Source: Chloranthus sessilifolius
Lineage: Eukaryota; Streptophyta; Magnoliopsida; Chloranthales; Chloranthaceae
Direction: 5' to 3'
DNA: 64,000 nucleotides
Assembly (NCBI GenBank): GCA_021018995.1
Contig: CM037596.1
Location: 87,799,184 to 87,863,183 of the forward strand
Part shown: positions 11,977 through 23,739 of the stretch, one piece after another
Numbering within the stretch: the stretch's first letter is position 1
Layout of the letters: each line of letters starts with the position of its first letter
The notes under the pieces: model-generated
The model's input: the letters and a program-made list of their open reading frames with translations, nothing else
What the model was told of the DNA's origin: nothing
Databases searched by the model: none
Translations under genes and position numbers: made by a program

Positions 11977-14607
11977 GTGGGGACCCTCTCTTGTTGACTC
12001 CATTCGTGGTTATCGTTACTTCGTCTCCTTAATTAATGATAGCAAATGTTTCACTATGTTTTTAATAGAGACTAAAGATGAAGTTGTTACTTTGTTCCCA
12101 AACTTTCTTCAGTTGGTTCGTACTCAATTTAATGCACATGTGAAGGTTTTATGATCGGACAATGGTGGCGAATAATCTTCTCATCGTCTTCGATCATATT
12201 TTTGTGAGCATGGGATTGTGTGGGAAACCGCATGCCCATACACCCACAACAAAATGGGGTGGCTAAAAGGAAAAATCATCATTGGTTGGAGGCAGCACGC
12301 TCTCTTCTGATTGGTATGGGTGTCCCACGATTCTTGTGGGGGTGTCGTCCTTATTCTACTTATTGGATAAATTGAAAGTCTACTCCCATTCTAGGGGGTA
12401 AGTCTCCCTTCCGGCTATTGTTTCCCACCATAAGTCTCTTTCTTGTGCCACCTCCTGTGTTTAGTTTTTGTGTTTTGCCCATGACCTTGTTGTGCAGCAT
12501 AATAAGTTGGACCCTAAAGCCACTAGATGTATTTTGATTGGATATCCTCATACACAAAAAGGGTACAAATGTTTTGCTCTTATCACAGGTTGGTTTTTTA
12601 TGACCATGGATGTTACTGTCTCTAAAGATACCCCCTAATCGAAGGTTAAGGGGGAGATTTTTCAGTACCCTCTCCAAGGGGGGGATGGTGTTGATGGGAT
12701 TGAAGAGGACCCTAATATGCTACCTAGTATGGATAAGGTAGAAAAGTGTGATGAGAAGACAGTAGACCACGATAAAGAGGGGTTGTAGAGGAGCAACCCC
12801 AATTCGGTGAGTGTGAAAAAGTGAAGGAAAATGTCAAGGTAAATTCTTTGTGCGGAAGAAATTTAAGGAGGAACAAGTTCAAGATGAGAATCCCTCTCAA
12901 GGTGACCTTCCCTCTCAAGCCATCGACCAAGATCCTTCTCCGGAGACAGCTCCAACTTCTTATCTTGATCTCCCTATTGCTTTCTAAAAGGTTCCTCGAT
13001 CATGCGCCCGACATCCCATTGGTAACTATATGTCTTATCATGCCTTTTCTCCATCACATAAGTCATTCATAACTACCTTGGATTTTGTTTCTATTCCTAT
13101 ATGTGTTTTTGATGCCCTAGCCCAGCCCAGTGAAAAGAGACCATGATGTTGGAAATGAGCGCTCTAGAACGAAACAAGACATGGGACATTGTTGAACTTC
13201 CTATGGGAAAGAAAGTTATTGGATGTAGGTGAGTCTACACCGTGAAATACAAACCAGATGCTGAGATAGAAAGACAAAGCAATAATTGTTGCAAGGGAGT
13301 TATACAAACTCATGGAGTTGTTTACCAGGAAACTTTTTCTCATGTGGTAAAACCAAATATAATAGAGGTGCTCATATCCCTTGTAGCGTGCAAAGATTGG
13401 TCACTATATCAGTTAGATGTGAAGAATGTATTCTTACATGGTGATTTGAAAGAGGAAGTGAGTATGGTCTTTCCTCTTGGTCTTACATGTGAGGGGGAGA
13501 AAGATAAAGTGTGTAGGCTTAGGAAAGCCATATATGGATTGAAGCAGTCATCGAGGGCATGGTATGAACATTTTAGTGATGCGGTGACAAGTTATGACTA
13601 TCAAAGGAGCCACTAAGATCATACTCTGTTTGTAAAGAGAGGTGTGAAAACTACAACTCTTGTTGTATGTGTGGATGATATCATTGTCACAGGGGATGAC
13701 AACGATGAAATTCTCAAAAATGAAGGAGCACTTGAGTACATTGTTTAATATCATAGACTTGGGCCCCTTGAAGTATTTCTTAGGAATTGAAGTGGCAAGG
13801 AAGAATAAAGGGATCGTTTATCATAGAGAAAGTATACCCTTGATGTCTTGAAACATACAAGCATGTTGTGCTGGAGGCATGCGGCTATCATAGGATTAGT
13901 GGCAAGAGGTGAGCCCTTAGAGTACATCCCAAAATATCAACAGTTAGTTAGAATACTTATCTACATCACCATGACTCGGCCAGATATTGCTTATATTGTG
14001 AGTGTAGTCAGACATTACATGCATGCTCCCAGAAATTTTCATCTTGATACAGGATTTTGAGATATTTAAAGGGAAGCCCAGGAAGAGGCCTTCTCTCTAC
14101 AGAAAAAGAGGTTGCATGGATGTTTAAGTGTTCACAAACTTAGATTGGGCTAGCTCACTCGGTGATAGGAGGTCTACCACAGGTTATTGCACTTTCTTAG
14201 GGAAAACTTGATGACTTGAAAAAGTAAAAAATAACATGTATCAAATTCAATTTGTGAAGGTGGGGATAGGGAAATGTCTAAGGTGCGAGGGAGGGAATGT
14301 AGATTCGGTTTTTCTTGCATATCTTGGCATTAATATAGCTATATAACTCTCCCAATGTTGTAAGGAGACAATGAATCTGCAAAGCACATAGCTGAGAAGT
14401 CAGTCTACCATGAGTGCACTAAGCATATCGAAGTTGACTGTCATTTTATAAGAGAGAAGGTAGAAGCTTAGGAGTTCAACATTGCTCAAGTCAATACAGA
14501 AGACCAATTAGTAGATATTTTAACTAAAGTTGTAGCAAGAAATCGTCTCAATAATATTACTGGCAAGTTGGGCATGATTGACATCTATGCTCCAACTTGA
14601 GGAGGAG

Positions 14608-14862
14608 TGTTGCTGTGCATATAGGAATTATCATTAAGTTGGTGTGTGTGTGTGTGTGTGTGTGTGTGAGTGATATTTGTTTTACTTCATATGTAAGAGG
14701 GTGTGTTAGTGATAATGGGTGTGTCATCAATAGTTTGTAAGTAAGTCATATAAATATTAATGATTGAAGAGGGTTTAAGTAACAAGAAATCAACCTAATT
14801 TCTCCATCTCTTCTTCTTCCTCTCGTTCCCACAAACCCTAATCCGAAGACCACTAAAATAAA
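14608..14862 (+). repeat. E8 3' LTR
   Basis: Starts TGTTGCTGTGCATATAGG after the tract ACTTGAGGAGGAG (14595-14607). Same block order as the 5' LTR, with an expanded (TG)n at 14642-14668. Confidence 0.82.
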
Positions 14863-14903
14863 TTCTGGCAAAGCTTAATTTGGGAGAAAATTATAACCAC
14901 AAA

Positions 14904-15052
14904 TGTTGGTGTGCATTATGTAATTAGTGGGTTTGTATCGAGTACTCTATATAAATGATAAAGGGGTTGGATAAACTAACTCAACACCCTCTTTTTACTT
15001 TACCCCTTCTTCTCCTAATCTTAACATGAATATCATTTAGTTGAGCTCTAAC
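14904..15052 (+). repeat. Short copia LTR scar
   Basis: Begins TGTTGGTGTGCATTATG and ends before a primer site TGGTATCATAGC (15054-15065). At about 150 bp it is shorter than the other copia LTRs here. A TATAAAT-like box is near 14959. It sits 41 bases after E8. Confidence 0.62.
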
Positions 15053-15787
15053 TTGGTATCATAGCAGGACTATCGAGGACTGTCCAGCTTGGTGACGTCA
15101 CCTTTTATCTGTTAATATTGACATGGCGCCATGCTGAAGTCAGGCATGTCAAACTTTGACCTTGAATGGCCATGAAACTTACATGTTAGAATTGGTTTTA
15201 CATCCACTACAGCTTTAAAAAATGTTGTTTAGAGTTTTGAGAGAGTTATTGTATTGTTTCAAGCAGTTTTGTAGATCTTATGATACACTTGGTTATGTGA
15301 ATTTGACCTTCGTAAGGGTGCAAAGAGGATGATGCCTGCACAAATTTGGCTTGTAGTTTTGTAGTAAGCCTTTTAGTGAGTTTTATTTCAAGGTTTGATC
15401 AAAATATTGGAGTCTGTGTGAATCTCGTTATGTATACCTAATCTCGCCAATTTCACATTTTTCTGTGTTCCTAATCAATGTGATCTTGAGAACCTCTGCC
15501 AGTATGATGAAGATGGCAGTTTATGATTTTAGTTACTTTTGGTTGTGGTCCTATGCGATTTGGAGTTCAGTTGAGGAAGATATCTCAATTTTGTGATGTT
15601 TTTTCGTACCGACTAGTCTGAATTGGGATCCCTGTGAGTGTTGTACAGATGCTGCAAGTTTATATGAAAAGTTGCATGCTACTCTATTATGCCAGTGATG
15701 ACTACAAGTGTTTTCTCACAAAAAGTGACTAGTCTTAATCTGATCTGGTGCTATTTGATAGTATTGGGCTATTTGAGATTTCATTAC
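15053..15787 (+). pseudogene. Copia leader / 5' internal remnant
   Basis: Primer site at 15054-15065 and then a leader resembling 53270-53760 and 54400-54500 (GTCAGCATGACG-like phrases), without a recognisable coding domain. It stops where Tekay-like sequence seems to begin near 15788. Confidence 0.45.
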
Positions 15788-15837
15788 ACTATGCCCATCC
15801 GTATTTTAAGCAAGAAACAAGACTAAGCCAAGATAAG

Positions 15838-16864
15838 TGACGGGAACGCCACATACATAGACATTGGATTCGAACCACATCGTTTATACCGGCGTCGAAA
15901 GAAGAGGAAAGAGAGCCCGAGTACAACATGCGCGTTTCATTGGTGATGAAACATTTTGAGTGGAGGAGAATGACGGGGAACGTCAAGATCGAGAGCATTG
16001 AAGTTGAACCGAATTTCAACTTCAGGAAAAAAAAAAAAAAAAAGTTACTCTTCACAGTGAACAGTGACGGACGTCCGTGATTTTGCCCCCTCACTGTCCG
16101 TAGGTCACGGACATCCGTGGGGCACTATGGACTTCCGTGAACGTCGTGACGGGATTTCTAATTTTAAGTTGTTGTTGCGAAAACTTTCCTTTTTAGTGTT
16201 TTATTAGTATTAAGACTCTTTATTTCGAATTTAATTATTGGTGGCCTATATATTGAGGCTTGTAAAAACTTTTTAATTAGTTATTGAATATTTTGAATGC
16301 TTTTATGCTTGAATATTCTTTGCCTGAGATGGGTTTGGTGTGAGGCCAAGGGAGTGATTCCTAAAAGCCATTGTTATTTTCTCTATTATCTATCATTGTC
16401 TTCTTTGAATCTTTTGCCTTATTAAGCCCTGCTTTGTTTTTCCTACATCTTAACCTATGAATTTCTTAATCCCTAAAACCCTAAATCCCTTTCCGAATCC
16501 CAAATCAAATAGAGCTCAAAACCCTTTTCTAAGCCATAAATCAAACCATAACCCCACTACAAAACCATACACCTATTTCCATAACCCTAGTTAGAACTTG
16601 CGAATCTACGTCGGATCGAAGACGAACGCTCAAGCCTGGAAAAAGCTAGAGTTCTATCTCTAGGCCGATCTCGCCTCAAATCTAATAGTACTTGCGCATC
16701 GAATTGGATCCTAACTGGATCTCGCGTGATCTACCAACCTGAATTCTCTGAACCCTAAGGTATTTAAGATAGTTTTGAGATTAAGCTTGATTTAATTTTA
16801 TTTAATTTCGGAAAAAATCACATAAAATCATAATCACGCATTTTAGGGTTATCGTCCCACGTCA
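15838..16864 (+). repeat. E1 5' LTR (1027 bp)
   Basis: TGACGGGAACGCC ... CCCACGTCA. It includes a copy of the coding-like tail (YRRRKK region, 15891-15925), a poly-A run (16027-16043), ACGGACGTCCGT palindromes (16067-16078 and degenerate copies to about 16140) and a TATA-like box at 16246-16253. LTR length differs from the 3' copy mainly by a roughly 40-bp extra palindrome stretch in the latter. Confidence 0.93.
16246..16253 (+). promoter_or_regulatory. TATA-like box of E1 5' LTR
   Basis: CTATATAT in the context GGCCTATATATTGAGG. It is conserved in the E1 3' LTR, the E2 LTR (reverse, 32706-32713) and the E5 LTR, and lies downstream of the palindrome array. Confidence 0.55.
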
Positions 16865-16868
16865 GTTT

Positions 16869-16880
16869 TGGTATCAGAGC
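16869..16880 (+). promoter_or_regulatory. E1 primer binding site (tRNA-iMet)
   Basis: TGGTATCAGAGC, a perfect match to the initiator-Met tRNA 3' end complement, four bases after the 5' LTR. Confidence 0.92.
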
Positions 16881-16996
16881 CCTAGGTTTTCTAGGTTAGG
16901 GCATCTTTGCTTGTCATATTTATTTTCTTGCATTGTTTTCTTTAGTGAGTCCATATTGCATTCCATATTAGAACCCTAATAGACCTTGTGATCACC

Positions 16997-19900
16997 ATGG
17001 TTCTCGATACTCTTAGAGCTATGCGAGAAGAATTGGGTGCGATTAATGCACGTCTGAATACCATAGAGCAAGCCCAAACATTCCTAAGAGTTGGTAATGA
17101 TAGAATACGTGATCGAATCAACCAACTGGAAGCGATGGGTGGACTTGAAAATCAACGCCAAGAGTGTGAAGGTCCTCACTTTGAACATGATGGTCGCCAA
17201 GACAACCGGAACCGTAGAGATCATCGTAGAGATGACTATGACCCCCAAGTTCAACTCCTCAAGAATGTACGAGCTGAGATTCCGACTTTCGATGTAAAAA
17301 TGGACCCTACCATCTTCCTCGATTGGCTTTCCAACAAGGACCAACACTTTGATTGGTATGCCATGAATGACGACCGTTGCGTCAGGCTCGCTAAAATAAA
17401 ATTGGTTCGTCAAGCTCGACTTTTCCGGCTCAATGTCGAGCGCATCAGGGTAATGCGAGTTGTCCTCCCATTACCCGTTGGGATGAGATGAAGGAAAAAA
17501 CTTCAGTGGTGAAGAGAACCGAGCCACAATATAGTGGTCAACGATCCGATGAGGGACGATTTAATCCTCCTCCCAAACCTACCCAACGTGCCCCTACCAA
17601 TTCGAGGTTTGAAAAGGGAAAAAGTGTAGTCGGAGAATCATCAAGAGTTAATTCTCAAGTAAAGTGATATAAATGTCATGGGAAGGGACACTTTGCCGCC
17701 CAATGCCCTACGAAAGAACCCCAAAAGACTCTCTTCATTGAGGGAGAGGAGGATGATGATGAGGTAATGGTCGAAGAAGAGGTAATTTAGCCGGTTAGCA
17801 CACCCAGTGATGAGGAGGGTGATGCTATTAGTCATGCTTTAGTTGTAAGGTGTGTCCTTGCACAGCCTCAACGGGATGAAAAGGATGACTGGCGAAGGGA
17901 GAACAACTTCCACACATTTGCTAGATTTGGTGAAAAGAATTGTAGGGTCATCGTGGATAGCGGTAGTTGCACTAACGTAATATCAACTCATGTCGTACGC
18001 CGCTTAGGGCTTACACCTGAAGCCCACCTGAGACCTTATAAGGTCGCATGGGTCAATTCTTCATCCATTCTAATGTCGAAAAGGTGTCGTGTACCAATTC
18101 AGTTAGGTTTTTATTCGGACACCTTATGGTGTGATGTGGTGCCTATGGATGTGGGTTATATCATTTTGGGAAGGCCGTGGGTTTACGACATGGACGTGAC
18201 TCTTTATGGTCGATCAAACATATGCACGTTCATGCATAAGGGCACAAGAAGATTACTTTACAACCTTTTCCTCCCAAAGCACCATCGCCAACAAAGTCGA
18301 GAAGAAGGGCGAGTCTTCTAAAGCAATTAATATTGTGAGTCCTTCTGAATTCGAGAAAGCATCGTTAGATGAGAGTGTGGTGTACGTAGTTGTCACTGTT
18401 GAGAGTGCACCCAAATCAGAGAGTGAGGGTCCCAAGGAGGTTGAGCCGATTTTAAAAGAGTTTACGGATGTCTTCCCTGAAGACTTACCAAACGAACTCC
18501 CTACTTTGCGTGATATCCAACACGCAATAGACTTGGTTCCCGGATCTACCTTACCGAACCTGCCCCACTACAAGTTGAATTCGGTTGAGCACACCGAGTT
18601 GACTCGGCAAGTCAATGAGCTCCTTCAGAAGGGGTTCATCCAAGAGAGTCTGAGCCAGTGTGCCGTACCTGCCCTACTCACTCCTAAGAAAGATGGTACA
18701 TGGCACATGTGTGTGGATAGCCGTGCAATTAACAAGATTACCGTTAAGTATCGGTTTCCCATACCAAGGCTCGATGACATGCTTGACATGATGGTTGGTG
18801 CCACTATCTTTTCAAAGATAAACATTAAGAGTGGCTACCATCAAGTTCGAATCCGCCCTGGTGATGAGTGGAAAACCGCCTTTAAGACTAAAGATGGTCT
18901 TTATGAGTGGATGGTCATGCCTTTTGAGCTTTCTAATGCCCCGAGCACTTTCATGCGACTTATGACCCAAGTGTTGAGGTCGTTTCTAGGCAAATTCCTT
19001 GTTCATTTCGATGACATCCTGATCTACAGTCATGACAAGGAACAACACTTGACCCACCTTAGGTTGGTTTGTGAAACCCTCAAGGGCGAGAAGTTGTTTG
19101 CAAATCTCAGGAAATGCACCTTCATGCAACGTTCTGTTGTTTCCTTGGGATTTATTATCTCGGCAGATGGAATGGTCGCGGACAACGAAAAGGTAAGAGA
19201 CATTGTGGAGTGGCCCGAGCCTAAAAATATACACGACGTCCGTAGCTTTCATGGTTTGGCTACTTTTTATCGTCGCTTCATCAGAAGCTTTAGCACCATC
19301 ATGGCCCCAATCACTGATTGCATGAAAAAGGGGGACTTTAAATGGGGCAAAGCAGCGACGAAAGCCTTTGCTGAGATCAAACAACAAATGAGTAGTGCAC
19401 CCGTCATGAGCTTACCGGACTTTTCCAAAGTTTTCGAAGTCGCATGCGACGCATCAGGTGTAGGCATAGGAGGAGTGCTTAGCCAAGAGGGTCACCCTGT
19501 GGCCCATTTTAGTGAAAAACTTAATGAGGCGAAACAAAAATATTCTATCTATGACAAGGAGTTTTATGCGGTCGTACGATGTCTTTGGTACTGGAAACAT
19601 TACCTTAGACCGCAGGAACTTGTGTTGTTCTCTGACCATGAAGCCTTACGCTTTCTTGCTTCACAGAAAAAGTTGAACCCAAGACACGCAAAGTAGGTTG
19701 AGTACCTTCAAGGGTTCACATTCGTGTTAAAGCATAAGGCTAGTGCTGAAAATAGGGCTGCTGATGCACTTAATCGTCGAGTGGCGACTTTGCACTCCAT
19801 GAGTACCGAGGTCGTCGGGTTGTAACTATTAAAGGATGAGTACTCCGATTGCCCAAATTTTGGGGTTGAGTACACTACTCTCCTTAGAAACCCGACTAGC

Positions 19901-21440
19901 ACACACTCCGTGTACACCATCCAGGATGGGTACTTGTTTAAAGGCATCGCCTTCGCATCCCTCGCACTTCATTGCGAGACTTTCTCATTTGGCAGTTACA
20001 TGCTGGAGGGAAGGCAGGACATTTCGAGCGTAATAAAACTATTGCGCTCGTAGAGGATAGGTTCTTTTGGACTATCCTGATGAGAGATGTCGCTCGGGTA
20101 GTCAAACATTGTCGTACTTGCCAAGTGTCAAAACAGACTAAACAAAATACCGGCTTGTACACTCTGTTACCCGTGCCACACACACCGTGGCAAGACCTCT
20201 CTATGGATTCCGTGCTTGGACTTCCTACGACAAGAAGCATGATTCCATTTTTGTCGTAGTGGACCACTTTTCCAAGATGACCCACTTCATTCCATGTTCC
20301 AAAACCTTCGACGCATCCCACATTGCTAAACTGTTTTTCGCAGAGGTCGTACGTCTTCATGGGTTACCCAAAACCATTGTGTCTGATAGAGATGTTAAAT
20401 TCACTAGTTATTTTTGGAAGACCCTTTGGCACATGATGGGCACTTTGCTCCAATTCTTGACCGCTTATCACCCTCAAACGGATGGCTAAACCGAAAGCAC
20501 CAATAGGAGGCTTGGGAATCTCCTTCGTAGGCTTGTCGGTGATCATGTTAGGACCTGGGATACCATTTTACCCACAACTGAGTTTGCCTATAATAATTCT
20601 GTCAATAGGTCCATCGGCATGAGTCCTTTTGAGGTAGTACATGGTCATAGGCCTAGGACCCCATTAGATTTGATCCCCATGTCAGCATCCCATAGAGTGT
20701 CAGAGTCTGCCAATGCATTTGCACAACACATACATAGCTTGCATGCCGAAATTAGACAAAAGATTAATTCAAGCAATAGTCAATATAAATTATCTGCAGA
20801 TGCTCACAGACGTTTCAAAGAATATCACGTGGGTGATTATGTGATGGTCAGGGTTAGGCCTAAGCGGTTCCCATCGAGATCCGCAAAGAAACTACAATCT
20901 CGAGGCGCTGGGCCTTTTAGAATTTTGGCTAAGAGTGGTCCTAATGAATACGTGCTCAAGCTTCCTCCAGGTACGAGGGTTAGTTCAACGTTCAATGTGG
21001 AGGACTTGGCTCCTTACTTGGGTTTCACCCCACCTCCTAAAAATCCACTCCAGCCACCTCCTAGTCCCACCCCCAACCCAACCTTCCAGCCTGTACCTCT
21101 TCCTTCCCCAAGCAGACAGAGAACAAATGAAATAGAGAATATAATCAATGATCATGCCATCTCTACACATGTCGGGGGATTCCAGAAGTACTTGGTTAAA
21201 TGGGTCGGCAAACTCGAGTCCGAAAACACTTGGATCCACGAGAATGAAGTTCGCCGCTTGAACCCCGACCTGATAGACATCTCCCACAAGCGTGTTTCAT
21301 TAGTGATGAAACCTTTTTGGTCCAGGGGAATTGACGGGGACGCCACATACATGGGCATTGGATTCGGACCATATCGTTTCTACCGGCGTCGAAAGAAGAG
21401 GAGAGGGAGCCCGAGTACAACATGCGTATTTCATCGATGA
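16997..21440 (+). pseudogene. E1 Gag-Pol with C-terminal chromodomain, inactivated
   Basis: Start chosen at ATG 16997 (MVLDTLRAM), matching the E2 start. Gag N-terminus runs to 17491, then a deletion of about 100 codons relative to E2 that removes the rest of the Gag core. The zinc knuckle reads YKCHGKGHFAAQC with its first Cys turned into a stop. Protease VIVDSGSCTNVIS lies near 17950. RT (about 18450-19230): the motif-A Asp is Asn ([13 protein letters not shown]2 has Asp) and the second box is HFDDILIYS. RNase H 19430-19800 has [20 protein letters not shown]. Integrase: HCRTC (20110), LSMDS (20200), [13 protein letters not shown] (20380), QTDG followed by a stop (20487). GPY/F module GAGPFRILAKSGPNEYVLKLP-like (20908-20965). 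Chromodomain GGFQKYLVKWVGKLESENTW (21173-21235). The frame runs 109 bases into the 3' LTR. Confidence 0.93.
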
Positions 21441-22390
21441 TGAAACATTTTGAGTGGAGGAGAATGACGGGGTACATCAAGATCGAGAGCATTGAAGTTG
21501 AACCGAATTTCAACTTCAGGAAAAGAAAAATTACTGTTCATAGTGTACAGTGACGGACGACCGTGAATAGTGACGGACGTTCATGATGAACACTGACGTA
21601 CGTCCGTGATTTTGCCCCCTCACTGTTTGTGGGTCACGGACGTCCGTGGGGCACTACAGACGTCCATGGACATCCTGACGGGATTTATAATTTTGAATTT
21701 TTGTTGCGAAAACTTTTCTTTTTAGTGTTTTATTAGTATTAGGACTCTTTATTTCGAATTTAATTATTGGTGGCCTATATATTGAGGCTTGTGAAGACTT
21801 TTTAATTAGTTATTGAATATTTTGAATGCTTTTATGCTTGAATATTCTTTGTCTGAGATGGGTTTGGTGTGAGGCCAAGGGAGTGATTCCCAAAAGCCAT
21901 TGTTATTTTCTTTATTATCTATCACTGTCTTTTTGAATCTTTTGCCTTATTGATCCCTGCTTTGTTTTTCCTACATCTTAACCTATTGATTTCTTGATCC
22001 CTAAAACCATAAATCCCTTTCCGAATCTCAAATCAAACAGAGCCCAAAACCCTTTTCTAAGCCATAAATCAAACCATAAGCCCATTACAAAATCATACAC
22101 CTATTTCCAAAGCCCTAGTTAGAGCCTACGAATCTACGTCGGATCGAAGACGAACACCCAAGCCTGGAAAAAGCTAGAGTTCTATCTCTAGGCCGATCTC
22201 GCCTCAAATCTAATAGTACTTGCGCATCGGACTGGACCCTACCTGGATCTCGCGTGATCTACCAACCTGAATTCTCTGAACCCTATGGTATTTAAGATAG
22301 TTTGAGATTAAGTTTGATTTAATTTTATTTAATTTCGGCAAAATCGCATAAAATCATAATCACGCATTTTAGGGTTATCGTCTCGCGTCA
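21332..22390 (+). repeat. E1 3' LTR (1059 bp)
   Basis: Starts TGACGGGGACGCC after TCCAGGGGAAT and ends TCTCGCGTCA, followed by duplication ATAAG. It has four or five ACGGACGTCCGT-like palindromes (21545-21670) versus three or four in the 5' LTR. The first 109 bases are the end of the polyprotein frame. Confidence 0.93.
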
Positions 22391-22395
22391 ATAAG

Positions 22396-23585
22396 TTTAA
22401 GACACGAACAAGAATGCTTGGATCCAATGATTCGTACGGGGTGGGGTTCGCCTCTGGTAACTTCGTAGGATGCTTGCTTCCAGTGAATTATAAGATGTAC
22501 ACCTTCGATGATTTCATAGGATGTTCACATCTAGTGATTTGAGCTGACTAGGTAACAACGATGGTAATATTGTCATACTATGTGTGTAAACCTAGGCAGT
22601 TATACAAGGGCCTCAATTATTTTAAGTTGGGATTTAAGATGAGAAAAAGGTAAGATACGTCATGATGGCTGAAAATGTGAAAAGAGTTGAGCAAAATTAA
22701 GAAAGGTGAATGAGACCTAAGCCGTGAAACTATAAAAACATGTTGTGGGACATAAGCCACAAATAAGCTAAGATATGATAAGATTATGCAACGAAACCTA
22801 AACCCTAAGTATGTTAAGCTAAGTTTAAGACACAGGTTCTAAGCCGTGAGAGTGTTAAAGTTCAAACCAAATATGATAAGAAAATTTTACTTCCTTATGT
22901 CAAATTAAGCAAGGGACCTATGTCACATTTCCCATGGTGTAGTTACCATCACAAGATGTGACGAGCTCAAAGTTACCCCTACTGAGCGCAAATCTCTCAT
23001 CCCTCAACTTTTGTTGACAGATCCTACTAATCCCAAGTACGAGGGAGGCGCCAACGAGGATTACGTAGAGGGTGATATTGACGAGAATCCTGGGGATTAT
23101 TTGCTTCCCATATGAAATTGTGAGTATTTAATGAAGTTTCATTTCACTGTTTTGTACGTTCTGACTATTAAACAAAAGTTTATATGGTCTTTTGAATGTT
23201 TTTTCTTACAACAAATACTTTTGGACGGGATCTGAGATTTGGAGATATTACTTGGTGTCGTTGGTAGTTGATAAGGGACTTGTCTTAGAGTTTATCGACC
23301 GTATTGTGATGATGCTTACAGTTGTCCTTCCTTTTTATACTTAACTTCTCAGTCACTTATGACATACGACTGTCATGGGAAACTCATTTGATATTGACTT
23401 ACCATTTTATTGCATAGAATATTTTATGCATTTATTACTTATGTTCTACTTAGTTTTCTTCTTTTAAAAAAATAATGGTCACTTTTTCCAAGCCTCATTG
23501 ATTTAAGTGCATATTTAAGCAAATGATATGCGAGTAACGACACTAACTTCCAACTATATCCGTAAGGTGATTTCGAGGTGTTACA
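22396..23585 (+). repeat. E9 LTR, right part
   Basis: Contains repeated AAGCCGTGA/AAGTTTAAGACAC phrases and ends CGAGGTGTTACA right before a primer site, as in Tekay/Del chromoviruses. The left part lies before E1. Confidence 0.6.
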
Positions 23586-23589
23586 GAAG

Positions 23590-23601
23590 TGGTATCAGAG
23601 C
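23590..23601 (+). promoter_or_regulatory. E9 primer binding site (tRNA-iMet)
   Basis: TGGTATCAGAGC, perfect match, four bases after the LTR end. Confidence 0.88.
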
Positions 23602-23739
23602 GTCAGGCACTCAGGCCAAATTTCCTTCGGACTGTGATTGAATGGTGTTAAGTTACTATTTTTTGCTATGTACCATTTGAATCATGACAAAATGTTTCCC
23701 TGTCGTCAACCCCGTGAACATGGATAAGGTTCTGGTAGT

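Larger units (their letters stand above)
11143..14601 (+). pseudogene. E8 copia polyprotein remnants (PR, IN, RT, RNase H)
   Basis: A protease-linker piece at 11143-11421 (SPWSGEYLIRIADGSLVHVV, GKGIVQATSLSLQSILY); the protease active-site DSGA is not seen. Pre-integrase LWHARSS at 11640-11665. Integrase pieces HSNVW (11800-11822) and QQNGVAKRKNHHWLEAARSLL (12248-12310). RT 13242-13616 with VVYQETFSHVVKPNIIEVL, QLDVKNVFLHGDLKEEVSM and AIYGLKQSSRAWYEHFSD. The catalytic box reads CVDD in place of YVDD (13660-13685), followed by LGPLKYFLGIEVARKN. RNase H: TRPDIAYIVSVVRHYMHAPR (13975-14035) and HFIREKVEA (14440-14468). The tail GMIDIYAPT ends at a TGA at 14598-14600. The coding is in at least seven frame-shifted pieces. 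The region 10140-11140 is leader or gag-like with no recognisable motif. Confidence 0.85.
9875..14862 (+). mobile_element. E8: Ty1/copia retrotransposon with both LTRs, about 5 kb
   Basis: Two matching LTRs in the same orientation (9875-about 10122 and 14608-14862) bracket a primer site (10125-10136) and copia-ordered coding remnants. No exact 5-bp target duplication is visible (CTGCC before; TTCTGG or CTGGC after), so the boundaries or flanks have drifted. It carries a hAT MITE in its integrase region. It lies within the giant TPS intron, antisense to the gene. Confidence 0.85.
15838..22390 (+). mobile_element. E1: Ty3/gypsy chromovirus, 6.55 kb, with target duplication
   Basis: Complete structure: duplication ATAAG (15833-15837 and 22391-22395), LTRs starting TGACGGG and ending CGTCA, primer site, Gag-Pol in gypsy order (PR-RT-RH-IN) and a C-terminal chromodomain. 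Inserted in the E9 LTR inside the TPS intron, antisense to the gene. It is defective: internal gag deletion, stops and a mutated RT active site. Confidence 0.95.

Noticed and set aside
15972..16864. E1 5' LTR starting at the second TGACGGGGA, as in E2
   Set aside because: 15838-15971 is also repeated at 21332-21465, and only the 15838 start gives the ATAAG duplication.
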